This document shows, piece by piece, positions 34,193 through 43,623 of a stretch of DNA of 64,000 nucleotides. The stretch comes from Pagrus major (Eukaryota > Chordata > Actinopteri > Spariformes > Sparidae). Every line of letters begins with the position of its first letter. The stretch's first letter is position 1. Below the pieces are notes generated by a model that was not told the DNA's origin, searched no databases, and saw only the letters and a program-made list of their open reading frames with translations. The stretch is taken from contig NC_133223.1 of NCBI RefSeq assembly GCF_040436345.1, positions 27,312,910-27,376,909 of the forward strand. The letters are read 5' to 3'. The position numbers and the translations under genes are program-made.

Positions 34193-35125
34193 ATGATGGA
34201 TAATGTTTCTCAAATAACAATGTTTTTTCTTTCAGGTTTAAATGAAACAAATAACTACAGATTTACTCTCTTCTTTCTCACTTTACTGTGCTACTGTGTG
34301 ATTTTGCTGGTAAATATTTCTGTTATTGTGACCATCATCATGGATAAAAACCTGCATGAACCAATGTATATTTTAGTGTGTACCTTTTGCATGAATGGAC
34401 TTTATGGGACAACAGGTTTCTACCCCAAGTTTCTCTGGGATCTGCTTTCTCCTGTTCATGTTATCTCTTATTCTGGATGCCTTGTTCAGGCTCAAGTAAT
34501 TATCTCATTTGCCTTCAGTGATCTGATAATTCTTTCAGTCATGGCATATGACAGATATGTGGCTATATGTCGACCCCTGGAGTACCACTCTGTCATGTCA
34601 AAGCGAAGACTCATTATGTTAGTGTGTTACTCTTGGATGACACCTTTTTGCATAATTGGTATAAGTACGTTTCTAACATCTAGATTAAGGTTATGCAGCC
34701 CATATATCGGCAAATTTTTTTGTGTGAATTGGATGATTGTTAAACTCGCTTGTTTCCCAGCACAAACAACAGTTAATGGCATAGTTATACATATAAATAT
34801 CATCATTCATTTAATTCATGCTTTATTCATAGTTCTATCCTACATGTATCTCATGAAAACATGTGCAGATTCCATTGAAAAAAGGGCAAAGTTCATGCAA
34901 ACATGTGTGCCACATTTAACCTCCTTACTCATTTTTCTTGTAAGTATACTTTTTGATGCAATGACTATGCGATATGGTTCAAAAGATTTCCCTCAAGTCT
35001 TTAAAAACTTTGTTGAAATAGAAATTCTTGTCGTACCTCCCTTAATAAATCCATTAATTTACGGTTTCAAATTGACCAAAATTCGAAACAGAATTATGGT
35101 TGTTCTTACTTTAAAAAATAAATGA
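34193..35125 (+). CDS. Olfactory receptor L10 (intact, 310 aa, mosaic)
   Basis: Full-length receptor with all landmarks and both sequons. It reads as a patchwork. The first part of the TM3 pocket (VIISFAFSD) is that of L5. The next part to ECL2 (LIILSV, then KRRLIMLVCYSW, then CIIGISTFLTSRLRLCS) is that of L2. TM5 (QTTVNGIVIHINIIIHLIHA) is closest to L4. The ICL3 segment (LMKTCADSIEKRAKFM) is that of L3. In TM5 it has two private His replacements for Tyr. No disabling change is seen. It is the last main-subfamily receptor that is intact, and is followed by the triplicated region. Confidence 0.95.
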   Translation: MMDNVSQITMFFLSGLNETNNYRFTLFFLTLLCYCVILLVNISVIVTIIMDKNLHEPMYILVCTFCMNGLYGTTGFYPKFLWDLLSPVHVISYSGCLVQAQVIISFAFSDLIILSVMAYDRYVAICRPLEYHSVMSKRRLIMLVCYSWMTPFCIIGISTFLTSRLRLCSPYIGKFFCVNWMIVKLACFPAQTTVNGIVIHINIIIHLIHALFIVLSYMYLMKTCADSIEKRAKFMQTCVPHLTSLLIFLVSILFDAMTMRYGSKDFPQVFKNFVEIEILVVPPLINPLIYGFKLTKIRNRIMVVLTLKNK

Positions 35126-36087
35126 CTTCTGTCTTATATACATTAACGAAACTTAAAGTCCTATGTCTAATGTTCTTTATTAGATTTGCCCTGGTTAACC
35201 AGCTGTTTGCTGTGGCTGTTGGAGTTACATGTAATATCCTCAAGGGTTCTTGCACATTAAGCAAATGTGAACTTGTGAATCCTTGAAGAATGTCTTTTTA
35301 GCTGAAAGTTTCAATTTATTTCACTGAAATTTGCATTGATCTTTTGGAATGGGAATTTTTTTAGATTTAGGGTGCTGAATCATATGTATTGCTATCTTAT
35401 TTGGAGAAGCTCTTAAAATGATGATGATTAGGTGTTGTGCTCTTTATGAGCTTCAGTTTGAATATCCACATTATTCACATTTAGAAAATGGTCTACTCAG
35501 TTGTATAGTGATTGCTGTTGAACATGTGTGAGCACATCTCAGGAAATTCATGCAAAAAAGTTTAAGATGACAATATTGCACACCACACTGTGCAGTCAGT
35601 TTAAAAAGTTTAAAGTTGGTTCAGTTTAAAAAAACAAATACACTATTGTAGAATCTCTGTGTAAAAGAGGCTTATGATAGATTCAATATCAGTTGACAGG
35701 AGACGTCCTGAAATAACGGTAGACGTTTTTATCACACTTCCGTCTCATTATCCCCTGTCTGCAGGGCAACATAACTAAAATGTTGTTCATCTTATCCACT
35801 CACCATTATATATTAGTATAAATAGCCTACTACAAAGTGCCTGTTTTACCACTGCTTAAGGACAACTGGTTTACGCTCCATCAACCCCAGCTCACTGTGA
35901 TTCAAAATAGCGTTAGGTTTGCTACAACACATTTGTTAGTTTAATTCATTTTCACTTGTGTGGAAATGTTGAAATGAGGGTTGTAACAATACCAAAAGCT
36001 CACGGTATGATATTTATCATGATATTTTAAAATAAAGGAAAAGATGACTTGGACAGTGTCCTTTGATAATAAATGTGATGTGTGCAG
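35126..36087. other. L10-L11 intergenic DNA with internally deleted block B
   Basis: No gene. After CTGTGCAGTCAGTT (about 35,590) about 530 bp of block B, present after L1, L8 and L13, is missing. It is replaced by TAAAAAGTTTAAAG before the block resumes at GGTTCAGTTTAAAAAAAC. The same junction is found at about 43,130. The 150-bp segment follows at 35,905-36,055. Confidence 0.6.
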
Positions 36088-36558
36088 CTGTTCATGTTAT
36101 CTCTTATTCTGGATGCTTTGTTTAAACTGTAATAATGTACTCATATACCTTCAATGATCTGTCTATTCTTTTAGTCATGGCATATGACAGATATGTGGCT
36201 GTATGTTGACCACTGGAGTACCACTCTGTCATGTTAAAGCAAACTTTCATGAAGTTAGTGTGTTTCTCTTGGATGACACCTTTTTGCATGATGGGTATAT
36301 ATATGCTTCTAACATCTAGATTGAATGTATGCAGCCCATACATCACCAGGCTTTTTTCTGAGAATTGGATTATTGTTAAACTTGCTTGTTTTCCAGCTGA
36401 AACTGCTGTTAACAACATAGTTGGATATATATAAAAGGTCATTTACTTATTTCATGTTTTATTCATAGTTTAGTTCTACATGTATCTCATTAAAACATGT
36501 GTGAATTCTGTAGAAAACAGGGCAAAGTTCATGCAAACGTGTGTGCCACATTTAACCT
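36088..36558 (+). pseudogene. OR remnant L11 (truncated at both ends)
   Basis: Begins at CTGTTCATG like L9, L14 and L17, and ends inside the TM6 motif after CCACATTTAACCT (36,558), where unrelated sequence starts. It has a stop (TGA, 36,207-36,209) in place of the Arg codon in VAICRPLEY, shared with L14 and L17, and a TAA (gtt taa act) upstream that those two lack. A further in-frame stop closes TM5 (GYI, then TAA). The frame 36,231-36,434 is a leftover of TM4/ECL2. A broken copy was therefore duplicated at least twice. Confidence 0.93.
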
Positions 36559-36826
36559 GATCAGAAACCTGGTAACCAGTGGAAACCAGTGATCCATTCT
36601 TGGAGTAATCATCCATTAGCTTGCTAACACTGGGTTTGCCTATGAGAAAGGGCATCGCTTGCTGTTCATTGTCAATGGCCACCTGTTTGTTATAATATAC
36701 AACTCCATCTGACAAATAATAGAGTACCATTATATCACCCTATGTTGGAGTTGAAGGTTTCACCACTCGATGTCACTGTTGGTACTTTGCACTAGCTGTA
36801 GATTAAGGTTGTATACCTCAATCACT
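36559..36826 (-). other. Coding-like fragment of unknown origin (minus strand)
   Basis: Directly after remnant L11 is a segment whose minus strand reads openly from 36,730 to 36,559 and beyond, with YLSDGVVYYNKQ and LIGKPSVSKLMDDYSKNGSL. It recurs at 44,094-44,361 and in part at 40,516-40,740. I do not recognise the protein. The two longer copies differ at many residues (VAIDNEQQAMPF against LSNDNKHQVMPL), which does not suggest selection on this frame, so it may be a captured exon or transposon piece, or an open frame by chance. Confidence 0.35.
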
Positions 36827-36870
36827 GGTTGGTTGGTTGGTTGGTTGGTTGGTTGGTTGGTTGGTTGGTT
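36827..36870 (+). repeat. (GGTT)11 microsatellite
   Basis: Eleven perfect GGTT units upstream of L12. The corresponding site has 4 units upstream of L15 and 11 upstream of L18. Confidence 0.97.
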
Positions 36871-36907
36871 TGAATTCCCAGCTCATGTGCTGTTGTACTC
36901 AGTCAAC

Positions 36908-36917
36908 ATATTAATAA
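36908..36917 (+). promoter_or_regulatory. Putative TATA-like box of L12
   Basis: ATATTAATAA, 90 bp before the ATG at 36,998, kept at the same distance upstream of L15 and L18. The surrounding sequence is unlike the main-subfamily promoter and I see no ATTGG box at the matching place. Confidence 0.4.
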
Positions 36918-36997
36918 CAGGGAGATGAGGGAACAGAGACTGGGTTAAGCATGGGGGTGCATGACAAAGAGAAAAAGTGCACAGCTTTCTAACAGTG

Positions 36998-37927
36998 ATG
37001 GATAATGTCTCTCTTATAACAACTTTTTTTCTTTCAGGTTTACATGAAACAATGAACTACCGACTGGCTCTCTTCTCTTTCACTTTACTGTGTTACTGTT
37101 TGACTTTGCTGATTAATGTAACTGTTATTGTGGCCATCATCTTGGATAAAAACCTGCATGAACCCATGTATATTCTACTGTGCACTTTTTGCATTAATGC
37201 ACTTTATGGGACAACAGGTTTCTACCCCAAGTTTCTCTGGGATCTGCTTTCTCCTGTTCATGTTATCTCTTATTCTGGATGCCTTGTTCAGGCTTACGTA
37301 ATATACACATTTGCCTGCGCTGATCTGTCTATTCTTTCAGTCATGGCATATGACAGATATGTGGCTATATGTCGACCACTGGAGTACCACTCTGTCATGT
37401 CAAAGCAAAGACTCATCAAGTTAGTGTGTTACTCTTGGATAACACCTTTTTGCATCATAGGCACAAATATTTTTCTAACATCGAGATTAAAGTTATGCAG
37501 CCCATATATCACCAGGCTTTTTTGTGTGAATTGGATTATTGTTAAACTTGCTTGTTTCCCAGCTGAAACTACAGTTAACAACATAGTTGCATACATAACC
37601 ATAATCATTTATGTCTTTCATGGATTTTTTATAGTTTGGTCCTACATGTATCTCATTAAAACATGTGTGAATTCAATAGAAAACAGGGCAAAGTTCATGC
37701 AAACATGTGTGCCACACTTAACCTCCTTACTCATTTTTCTTGTGACTATACTTCTTGATATAATGCTTATTCGATATGGTTCAAAAGATTTACCTCAAGC
37801 CTTTCGAAATTTTACTGCAATAGAATTTCTTGTCATACCTCCTCTTGTTAATCCTCTTATTTATTGTTTTAAATTGTCAAAAATTCGAAAGAGAATTTTC
37901 TATGTTGTCACTATCAAACCTACTTAA
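36998..37927 (+). CDS. Olfactory receptor L12, second subfamily (intact, 309 aa)
   Basis: Full-length receptor starting MDNVSLITTFFLSG. An in-frame upstream extension to 36,977 begins with GTG, so the ATG at 36,998, aligned with the start of the other genes, is the likely start. The NVS sequon is kept, but the second sequon is lost (GLHETMN for GLNETNN). The TM3 pocket is YVIYTFACADLSILSV. TM5 reads GFFIVWSYMYL with a Trp not found in the main subfamily. TM7 is PPLVNPLIYC. The tail ends FYVVTIKPT. MAYDRYVAIC, KFMQTCVPHL and the ECL2 cysteines are all present. It is the first of three close tandem copies (L12, L15, L18). Confidence 0.95.
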   Translation: MDNVSLITTFFLSGLHETMNYRLALFSFTLLCYCLTLLINVTVIVAIILDKNLHEPMYILLCTFCINALYGTTGFYPKFLWDLLSPVHVISYSGCLVQAYVIYTFACADLSILSVMAYDRYVAICRPLEYHSVMSKQRLIKLVCYSWITPFCIIGTNIFLTSRLKLCSPYITRLFCVNWIIVKLACFPAETTVNNIVAYITIIIYVFHGFFIVWSYMYLIKTCVNSIENRAKFMQTCVPHLTSLLIFLVTILLDIMLIRYGSKDLPQAFRNFTAIEFLVIPPLVNPLIYCFKLSKIRKRIFYVVTIKPT

Positions 37928-38364
37928 TATGTATATACATTGTATATTCTTTTGCAAATTAAGGAACCTGCGTCTCTGCTCTTAGAGAGAGTCAGAGTCC
38001 CATCATTGCCAAAAGTCTTGGCTATAATATCCATGTCATGTAAAAGCCTGAGTGTATATTTTGAAGTTGTATGCACAATGAATTCTGCATATATTGATGC
38101 CAGCAAATGTTTCACTTCTGTGTTTTTCTCTCTTTCTTCAAGATTTAAACTGATGCACTAAATGCCTTTTTGGGGTGTGTGTAATACTGTACTGCTAATG
38201 GTCTGGCAAAATGCGGTTATTCCTACTGTTTAAAATGTATAATGATATAACACAGACATTGCATCGAACATGTTTTTGCTGTTTAATCTTTATCTGTATT
38301 TTAATCGTTTTATTTGTGTTTTATACATTACGAAAAACATTGACTTTTGTAATGTACCTTAATC
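37928..38364. other. L12 3' flank
   Basis: No gene. The sequence is specific to the second subfamily and nearly identical to 41,814-42,250. The short frames on both strands are equally conserved and show no coding bias. Confidence 0.6.
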
Positions 38365-38395
38365 ATAACCTTAATCTTAAAAAGATTAAGGTTAT
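38365..38395. repeat. Perfect 14-bp inverted repeat at the L13 junction
   Basis: ATAACCTTAATCTT (38,365-38,378) and AAGATTAAGGTTAT (38,382-38,395) pair perfectly around AAA. The right arm is receptor sequence (AGATTAAGGTTATGCAGC encodes ECL2), and the left arm is its inverted copy, so the junction probably arose by fold-back template switching. The same structure is at 42,251-42,281. Confidence 0.9.
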
Positions 38396-38830
38396 GCAGC
38401 CCAGATAAATTGGCAAAACATTTTTTGTGTGAATTGGATGATTGTTAAACTTGCTTGTTTCCCAGCACAAACAAAAGTTAATGGCATTGCTGTATACATA
38501 AATATCGGCATTTATTTAATTCATGCTTTATTCATAGTTCTATCCTACAAGTATCTCATTAAAACATGTGCAAATTCTATAGAAAACAGGGCAAAGTTCA
38601 TGCAAACATGTGTTCCACATTTAACCTCCTTACTCATTTTTCTTGTAACTCTGCTTTTTGAAATAATGATTACGCGTTTCGATACAAAAGATTTCCCTCA
38701 AGCCTTTAAAAACTTTGTTGCGATAGAAACTCTTGCCATACCTCCCTTAATAAATCCATTAATTTATGGTTTCAAATTGACCAAAATTCGAAACAGAATT
38801 CTGGATGTTCTTACTTTAAAAACTAAATGA
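38383..38830 (+). pseudogene. OR remnant L13 (C-terminal 40 percent)
   Basis: Starts within ECL2 at AGATTAAGGTTATGCAGCCC and runs to a normal stop at 38,830. There is a stop soon after the junction (CCCAGATAAATTGG) and a frame change. From VNWMIVKLACFPAQ onward it is open, with TM5 to TM7 and KFMQTCVPHL and PPLINPLIY intact. The first codon of that frame (38,429) is GTG. It belongs to the main subfamily, closest to L2 (QTKVNGIAVYINIGI, LLFEIMITRFDTKD), although it sits behind a second-subfamily gene. No start or promoter. Confidence 0.93.
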
Positions 38831-40248
38831 CTTCTGTCTTATGTATTAAGGAAACTTAAAGTCCTATGTCTGATTTTCTTCCTTAAATTTGCTCTGTTCA
38901 ACCAGCTGTTGGCTGTGGCTGTTGGAGTTACATGTAATATCCTCAAGAGTTTTTGCACATTTAGCAAATGTGAGCTTGTTAATCCTTGCAGAATATCTTT
39001 TTAGCTGAAAGTTTTCATTTCATTTAACTGAAATTTACATACATTTTTAGGAATTGGAATTTTCTTAGATTTAGGGTGCTGAATCATATGTAATATCGAA
39101 TATATTGAATATACAAATATTCACATTTAGACAATGGTCTACTCAGTTGTATACTGATTACTGTTGTTGAACATGTGTGTGCACATCTCAGGTAATTCAT
39201 GCAAAAAAAGTTTGATATGACATTATTGCACGCCACACTGTGCAGTCAGTTCACTTTTTGCCTTCATGTATTTAAGAACAAAATAGATGGAATAAAACCC
39301 AAAAATGTATTTAATCCTTTTTTGTACTATACTTCTCAGTGACCTGCTCATGATTTAACACAAATAAGTTCAAGGCACAGTGTGTCAGGTTTAGTCACAT
39401 CTAGAGGTGATGTTGCACATTTCAACCATTTAAGGTTAAAATACAATAATGAAAGCATAATTATGAAGATTATATTCAATTTTTGCCAATATATCCCCAC
39501 TGAGTCTACACACAGGACCTTTGGTCTGGATGACTGAGTCAAAAAAGTCTCTAAGAACACCTCCCCTTCAAATTAACAAATTACCACTAAACCTGTGAAA
39601 CTAAGATCCAAAGTTTTAAGAAAATACAGTTTGGAAAAGGACAATGTATAACCTAGCCCTACCCTCTAACCTTAAAGTTACACAGGCAGAATATGGGGAC
39701 ACTTTTTGGTCTGCCAAAGGAGGCAATAACCAAGTGGTAACATGCTGGGTCGGTTTTATGCCAGCACTGCTTGGTTCAGTTTAAAAAAACAAATGCACTA
39801 TTGTAGAATCTCTGTGTAAAAGAGGCTCATGATAAATTAAATATCAGTTGACAGGAGACATCCTGAAATAACGGTAGAAGTTTTTATCACACTTCTGTCT
39901 CATTATCCCTTGTCTGCAGTGCAACATAACTAAAAATGTGTTCATCTTATCCACTCCCCCATATATATTAGTATAAATAGCCTACTACGAAGCACCTGTT
40001 TTACCACTGCTTAAGAACTAATGTAGATCTGGTTTACACTCCATCAATCTCAGCTCACTGTGATCCAAAATAGCCTTAGGTTTGCTACAACATTTGTTAG
40101 TTTAATTAATTTTTACTTGTGTGGAAATGTTGAAATTAGCGTTGTAACAATACCAAAAGCTTACGGTATGATATTTATCATGATATTTTAAAATAAAGGA
40201 AAAGATGACTTGGACAGTGTCCTTTGACAATAAATGTGATGTGTGCAG
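38831..40248. other. L13-L14 intergenic DNA with full block B
   Basis: No gene. Shared 3' block, block B (about 39,220-40,240) in its long form, and the 150-bp segment at 40,068-40,215. The first 280 bp are practically the same as 42,717-43,000. Confidence 0.6.
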
Positions 40249-40515
40249 CTGTTCATGTTATCTCTTATTCTGGATGCTTTGTTCAAACTGTAATAATGTA
40301 CTCATATGCCTTCAGTGATCTGTCTATTCTTTTAGTCATGGCGTATGACAGATATGTGGCTGTATGTTGACCACTGGAGTACCACTCTGTCATGTTAAAG
40401 CAAACTTTCATGAAGTAAGTGTGTTTCTCTTGGATGACACCTTTTTGCATGATGGGTATATATATGCTTCTAACATCTAGATTGAATGTATGCAGCCCAT
40501 ACATCACCAGGCTTT
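40249..40515 (+). pseudogene. OR remnant L14 (short)
   Basis: Same left junction as L11 (CTGTTCATG after GTGTGCAG) and the same stop at the VAICR arginine. A base is also missing in ATGAAGTAAGTG. It ends at CACCAGGCTTT (about 40,515), where about 245 bp present in L11 and L17 are deleted and the flank resumes at GGAGTAATCATCC. The deletion removed the rest of the receptor and part of the coding-like fragment. Confidence 0.92.
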
Positions 40516-40740
40516 GGAGTAATCATCCATTAGCTTGCTAACACTGGGTTTGCCTATGAGAAAGGGCATCGCTTGCTGTTCATTGTCAATGGCCACCTGT
40601 TTGTTATAATGTACAACTCCATCTGCCAAATAATAGAGTAACATTATATCACCCTATGTTGGAGTTGAAGGTTTCACCACTCGATGTCACTGTTGGTACT
40701 TTGCACTAGCTGTAGATTAAGGTTGTATATCTCAATCACT
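40516..40740. other. L14-L15 intergenic DNA
   Basis: Shortened copy of the segment after L11, including part of the minus-strand coding-like fragment. Confidence 0.5.
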
Positions 40741-40756
40741 GGTTGGTTGGTTGGTT
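40741..40756 (+). repeat. (GGTT)4
   Basis: Short allele of the GGTT repeat seen with 11 units upstream of L12 and L18. Confidence 0.95.
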
Positions 40757-40793
40757 TGAATTCCCAGTTCCTGTGCTTCTGTACTCAGTCAAC

Positions 40794-40803
40794 ATATTAA
40801 TAA
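40794..40803 (+). promoter_or_regulatory. Putative TATA-like box of L15
   Basis: ATATTAATAA, 90 bp before the ATG at 40,884, as for L12. Confidence 0.4.
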
Positions 40804-40883
40804 CAACGAGATGAGGGAACAGAGACTGGGTTAAGCATGGGGGTACATGACAAAGCGAAAAAGTGCACAGCTTTCTAACAGTG

Positions 40884-41813
40884 ATGGATAATGTCTCTCT
40901 TATAACAACTTTTTTTCTTTCAGGTTTACATGAAACAATGACCTACCGACTGGCTCTCTTCTCTCTCACTTTACTGTGTTACTGTTTGACTTTGCTGATT
41001 AATGTAACTGTTATTGTGGCCATCATCTTGGATAAAAACCTGCATGAACCCATGTATATTCTACTGTGCACTTTTTGCATGAATGCACTTTATGGGACAA
41101 CAGGTTTCTACCCCAACTTTCTCTGGGATCTGCTTTCTCCTGTTCATGTTATCTCTTATTCTGGATGTCTTGTTCAGGCTTACGTAATATACTCATTTGC
41201 CTGCGCTGATATGTCTATTCTTTCAGTCATGGCATATGACAGATATGTGGCTATATGTCGACCACTGGAGTACCACTCTGTCATGTCAAAGCAAAGACTC
41301 ATCAAGTTAGTGTGTTACTCTTGGATAACACCTTTTTGCATCATGGGCACAAATATTTTTCTAACATCGAGATTAAAGCTATGCAGCCCATATATCGCCA
41401 GGCTTTTTTGTGTGAATTGGATTATTGTTAAACTTGCTTGTTTCCCATCTGAAACTACAGTTAACAACATAGTTGCATACATAACGATAATCATTTATGT
41501 CTTTCATGGATTTTTTATAGTTTGGTCCTACATGTATCTCATTAAAACATGTGTGAATTCAATAGAAAACAGGGCAAAGTTCATGCAAACATGTGTGCCA
41601 CACTTAACCTCCTTACTCAGTTTTCTTGTGACTATACTTCTTGATATAATGCTTATTCGATATGGTTCAAAAGATTTACCTCAAGCCTTTCGAAATTTTA
41701 CTGCAATAGAATTTCTTGTCATACCTCCTCTTGTTAATCCTCTTATTTATTGTTTTAAATTGTCAAAAATTCGAAAGAGAATTTTCTATGTTGTCACTAT
41801 CAAACCTACTTAA
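40884..41813 (+). CDS. Olfactory receptor L15, second subfamily (intact, 309 aa)
   Basis: Tandem copy of L12. The ATG at 40,884 is the start; the in-frame codon at 40,863 is GTG. By eye it differs from L12 at 10 residues and 13 bases, all before 41,621. They include PNF for PKF, YSF for YTF in the TM3 pocket, ADMS for ADLS, CIMG for CIIG, YIAR for YITR, FPSE for FPAE and LLSF for LLIF in TM6. The last 190 bp of the gene are identical to L12. All GPCR landmarks are intact. Confidence 0.95.
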   Translation: MDNVSLITTFFLSGLHETMTYRLALFSLTLLCYCLTLLINVTVIVAIILDKNLHEPMYILLCTFCMNALYGTTGFYPNFLWDLLSPVHVISYSGCLVQAYVIYSFACADMSILSVMAYDRYVAICRPLEYHSVMSKQRLIKLVCYSWITPFCIMGTNIFLTSRLKLCSPYIARLFCVNWIIVKLACFPSETTVNNIVAYITIIIYVFHGFFIVWSYMYLIKTCVNSIENRAKFMQTCVPHLTSLLSFLVTILLDIMLIRYGSKDLPQAFRNFTAIEFLVIPPLVNPLIYCFKLSKIRKRIFYVVTIKPT

Positions 41814-42250
41814 TATGTATATACATTGTATATTCTTTTGCAAATTAAGGAACCTGTGTCTCTGCTCTTAGAGAGAGTCAGAGTCCCATCATTGCCAAAA
41901 GTCTTGGCTATAATATCCATGTCATGTAAAAGCCTGAGTGTATATTTTGAAGTTGTATGCACCATGAATTCTGCATATATTGATGCCAGCAAATGTTTCA
42001 CTTCTGTGTTTTTCTCTCTTTCTTCAAGATTTAAAGTGATGCACTAAATGCCTTTTTGGGGTGTGTGTAATACTGTACTGCTAATGGTCTGGCAAAATGC
42101 GGTTATTCCTACTGTTTAAAATGTATAATGATATAACACAGACATTGCATCGAACATGTTTTTGCTGTTTAATCTTTATCTGTATTTTAATCGTTTTATT
42201 TGTGTTTTATACATTACGAAAAACATTGACTTTTGTAATGTACCTTAATC
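41814..42250. other. L15 3' flank
   Basis: No gene. Differs from 37,928-38,364 at about three positions only. Confidence 0.6.
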
Positions 42251-42281
42251 ATAACCTTAATCTTAAAAAGATTAAGGTTAT
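42251..42281. repeat. Perfect 14-bp inverted repeat at the L16 junction
   Basis: Copy of the structure at 38,365-38,395: arms 42,251-42,264 and 42,268-42,281, loop AAA. Confidence 0.9.
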
Positions 42282-42716
42282 GCAGCCCAGATAAATTGGC
42301 AAAACATTTTTTGTGTGAATTGGATGATTGTTAAACTTGCTTGTTTCCCAGCACAAACAAAAGTTAATGGCATTGCTGTATACATAAATATCGGCATTTA
42401 TTTAATTCATGCTTTATTCATAGTTCTATCCTACAAGTATCTCATTAAAACATGTGCAAATTCTATAGAAAACAGGGCAAAGTTCATGCAAACATGTGTT
42501 CCACATTTAACCTCCTTACTCATTTTTCTTGTAACTCTGCTTTTTGAAATAATGATTACGCGTTTCGATACAAAAGATTTCCCTCAAGCCTTTAAAAACT
42601 TTGTTGCGATAGAAACTCTTGCCATACCTCCCTTAATAAATCCATTAATTTATGGTTTCAAATTGACCAAAATTCGAAACAGAATTCTGGATGTTCTTAC
42701 TTTAAAAACTAAATGA
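42269..42716 (+). pseudogene. OR remnant L16 (C-terminal 40 percent)
   Basis: The open part (from 42,315) gives 133 residues identical to L13, and the stop and frame change near the junction are the same. It is the duplicate of L13 carried with the L15 unit. Two pseudogenes with no difference point to very recent duplication or conversion. Confidence 0.93.
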
Positions 42717-43623
42717 CTTCTGTCTTATGTATTAAGGAAACTTAAAGTCCTATGTCTGATTTTCTTCCTTAAATTTGCTCTGTTCAACCAGCTGTTGGCT
42801 GTGGCTGTTGGAGTTACATGTAATATCCTCAAGAGTTTTTGCACATTTAGCAAATGTGAGCTTGTTAATCCTTGCAGAATATCTTTTTAGCTGAAAGTTT
42901 TCATTTCATTTAACTGAAATTTACATACATTTTTAGGAATTGGAATTTTCTTAGATTTAGGGTGCTGAATCATATGTAATATCGAATATATTGAATATAC
43001 AAATTATTCACATTTCGACAATGGTCTACTCAGTTGTATGCTGATTACTGTTGTTGAACATGTGTGTGCACATCTCAGGTAATTCATGCAAAAAAGTTTA
43101 ATATGACAATATTGCACACCACACTGTGCAGTCAGTTTAAAAAGTTTAAAGTTGGTTCAGTTTAAAAAAACAAATGCACTATTGTAGAATCTCTGTGTAA
43201 AAGAGGCTCATGATAGATTCAATATCAGTTGACAGGAGACGTCCTGAAATAACAGTAGAAGTTTTTATCACACTTCTGTCTCATTATCCCCTGTCTGCAG
43301 GGCAACATAACTAAAATGTTGTTCATCTTATCCACTCACCATTATATATTAGTATAAATAGCCTACTACAAAGTGCCTGTTTTACCACTGCTTAAGGACA
43401 ACTGGTTTACGCTCCATCAACCCCAGCTCACTGTGATCCAAAATAGCGTTAGGTTTGCTACAACACATTTTTTAGTTTAATTCATTTTTACTTGTGTGGA
43501 AATGTTGAAATGAGGGTTGTAACAATACCAAAAGCTCACGGTATGATATTTATCATGATATTTTAAAATAAAGGAAAAGATGACTTGGACAGTGTCCTTT
43601 GATAATAAATGTGATGTGTGCAG
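42717..43623. other. L16-L17 intergenic DNA, mosaic flank
   Basis: No gene. Up to about 43,000 it follows the flank after L13. From about 43,080 it follows the flank after L10, including the block B deletion (CAGTCAGTTTAAAAAGTTT). The 150-bp segment is at 43,442-43,591. Confidence 0.65.

Noticed and set aside
36231-36434. 67-residue frame as a separate small gene (also 43,767-43,970)
   Set aside because: It is the TM4/ECL2 part of remnants L11 and L17, downstream of a stop and without a promoter.
36977-36997. N-terminal extension of L12 (likewise L15, L18)
   Set aside because: Begins with GTG; the aligned ATG at 36,998 is the better start.
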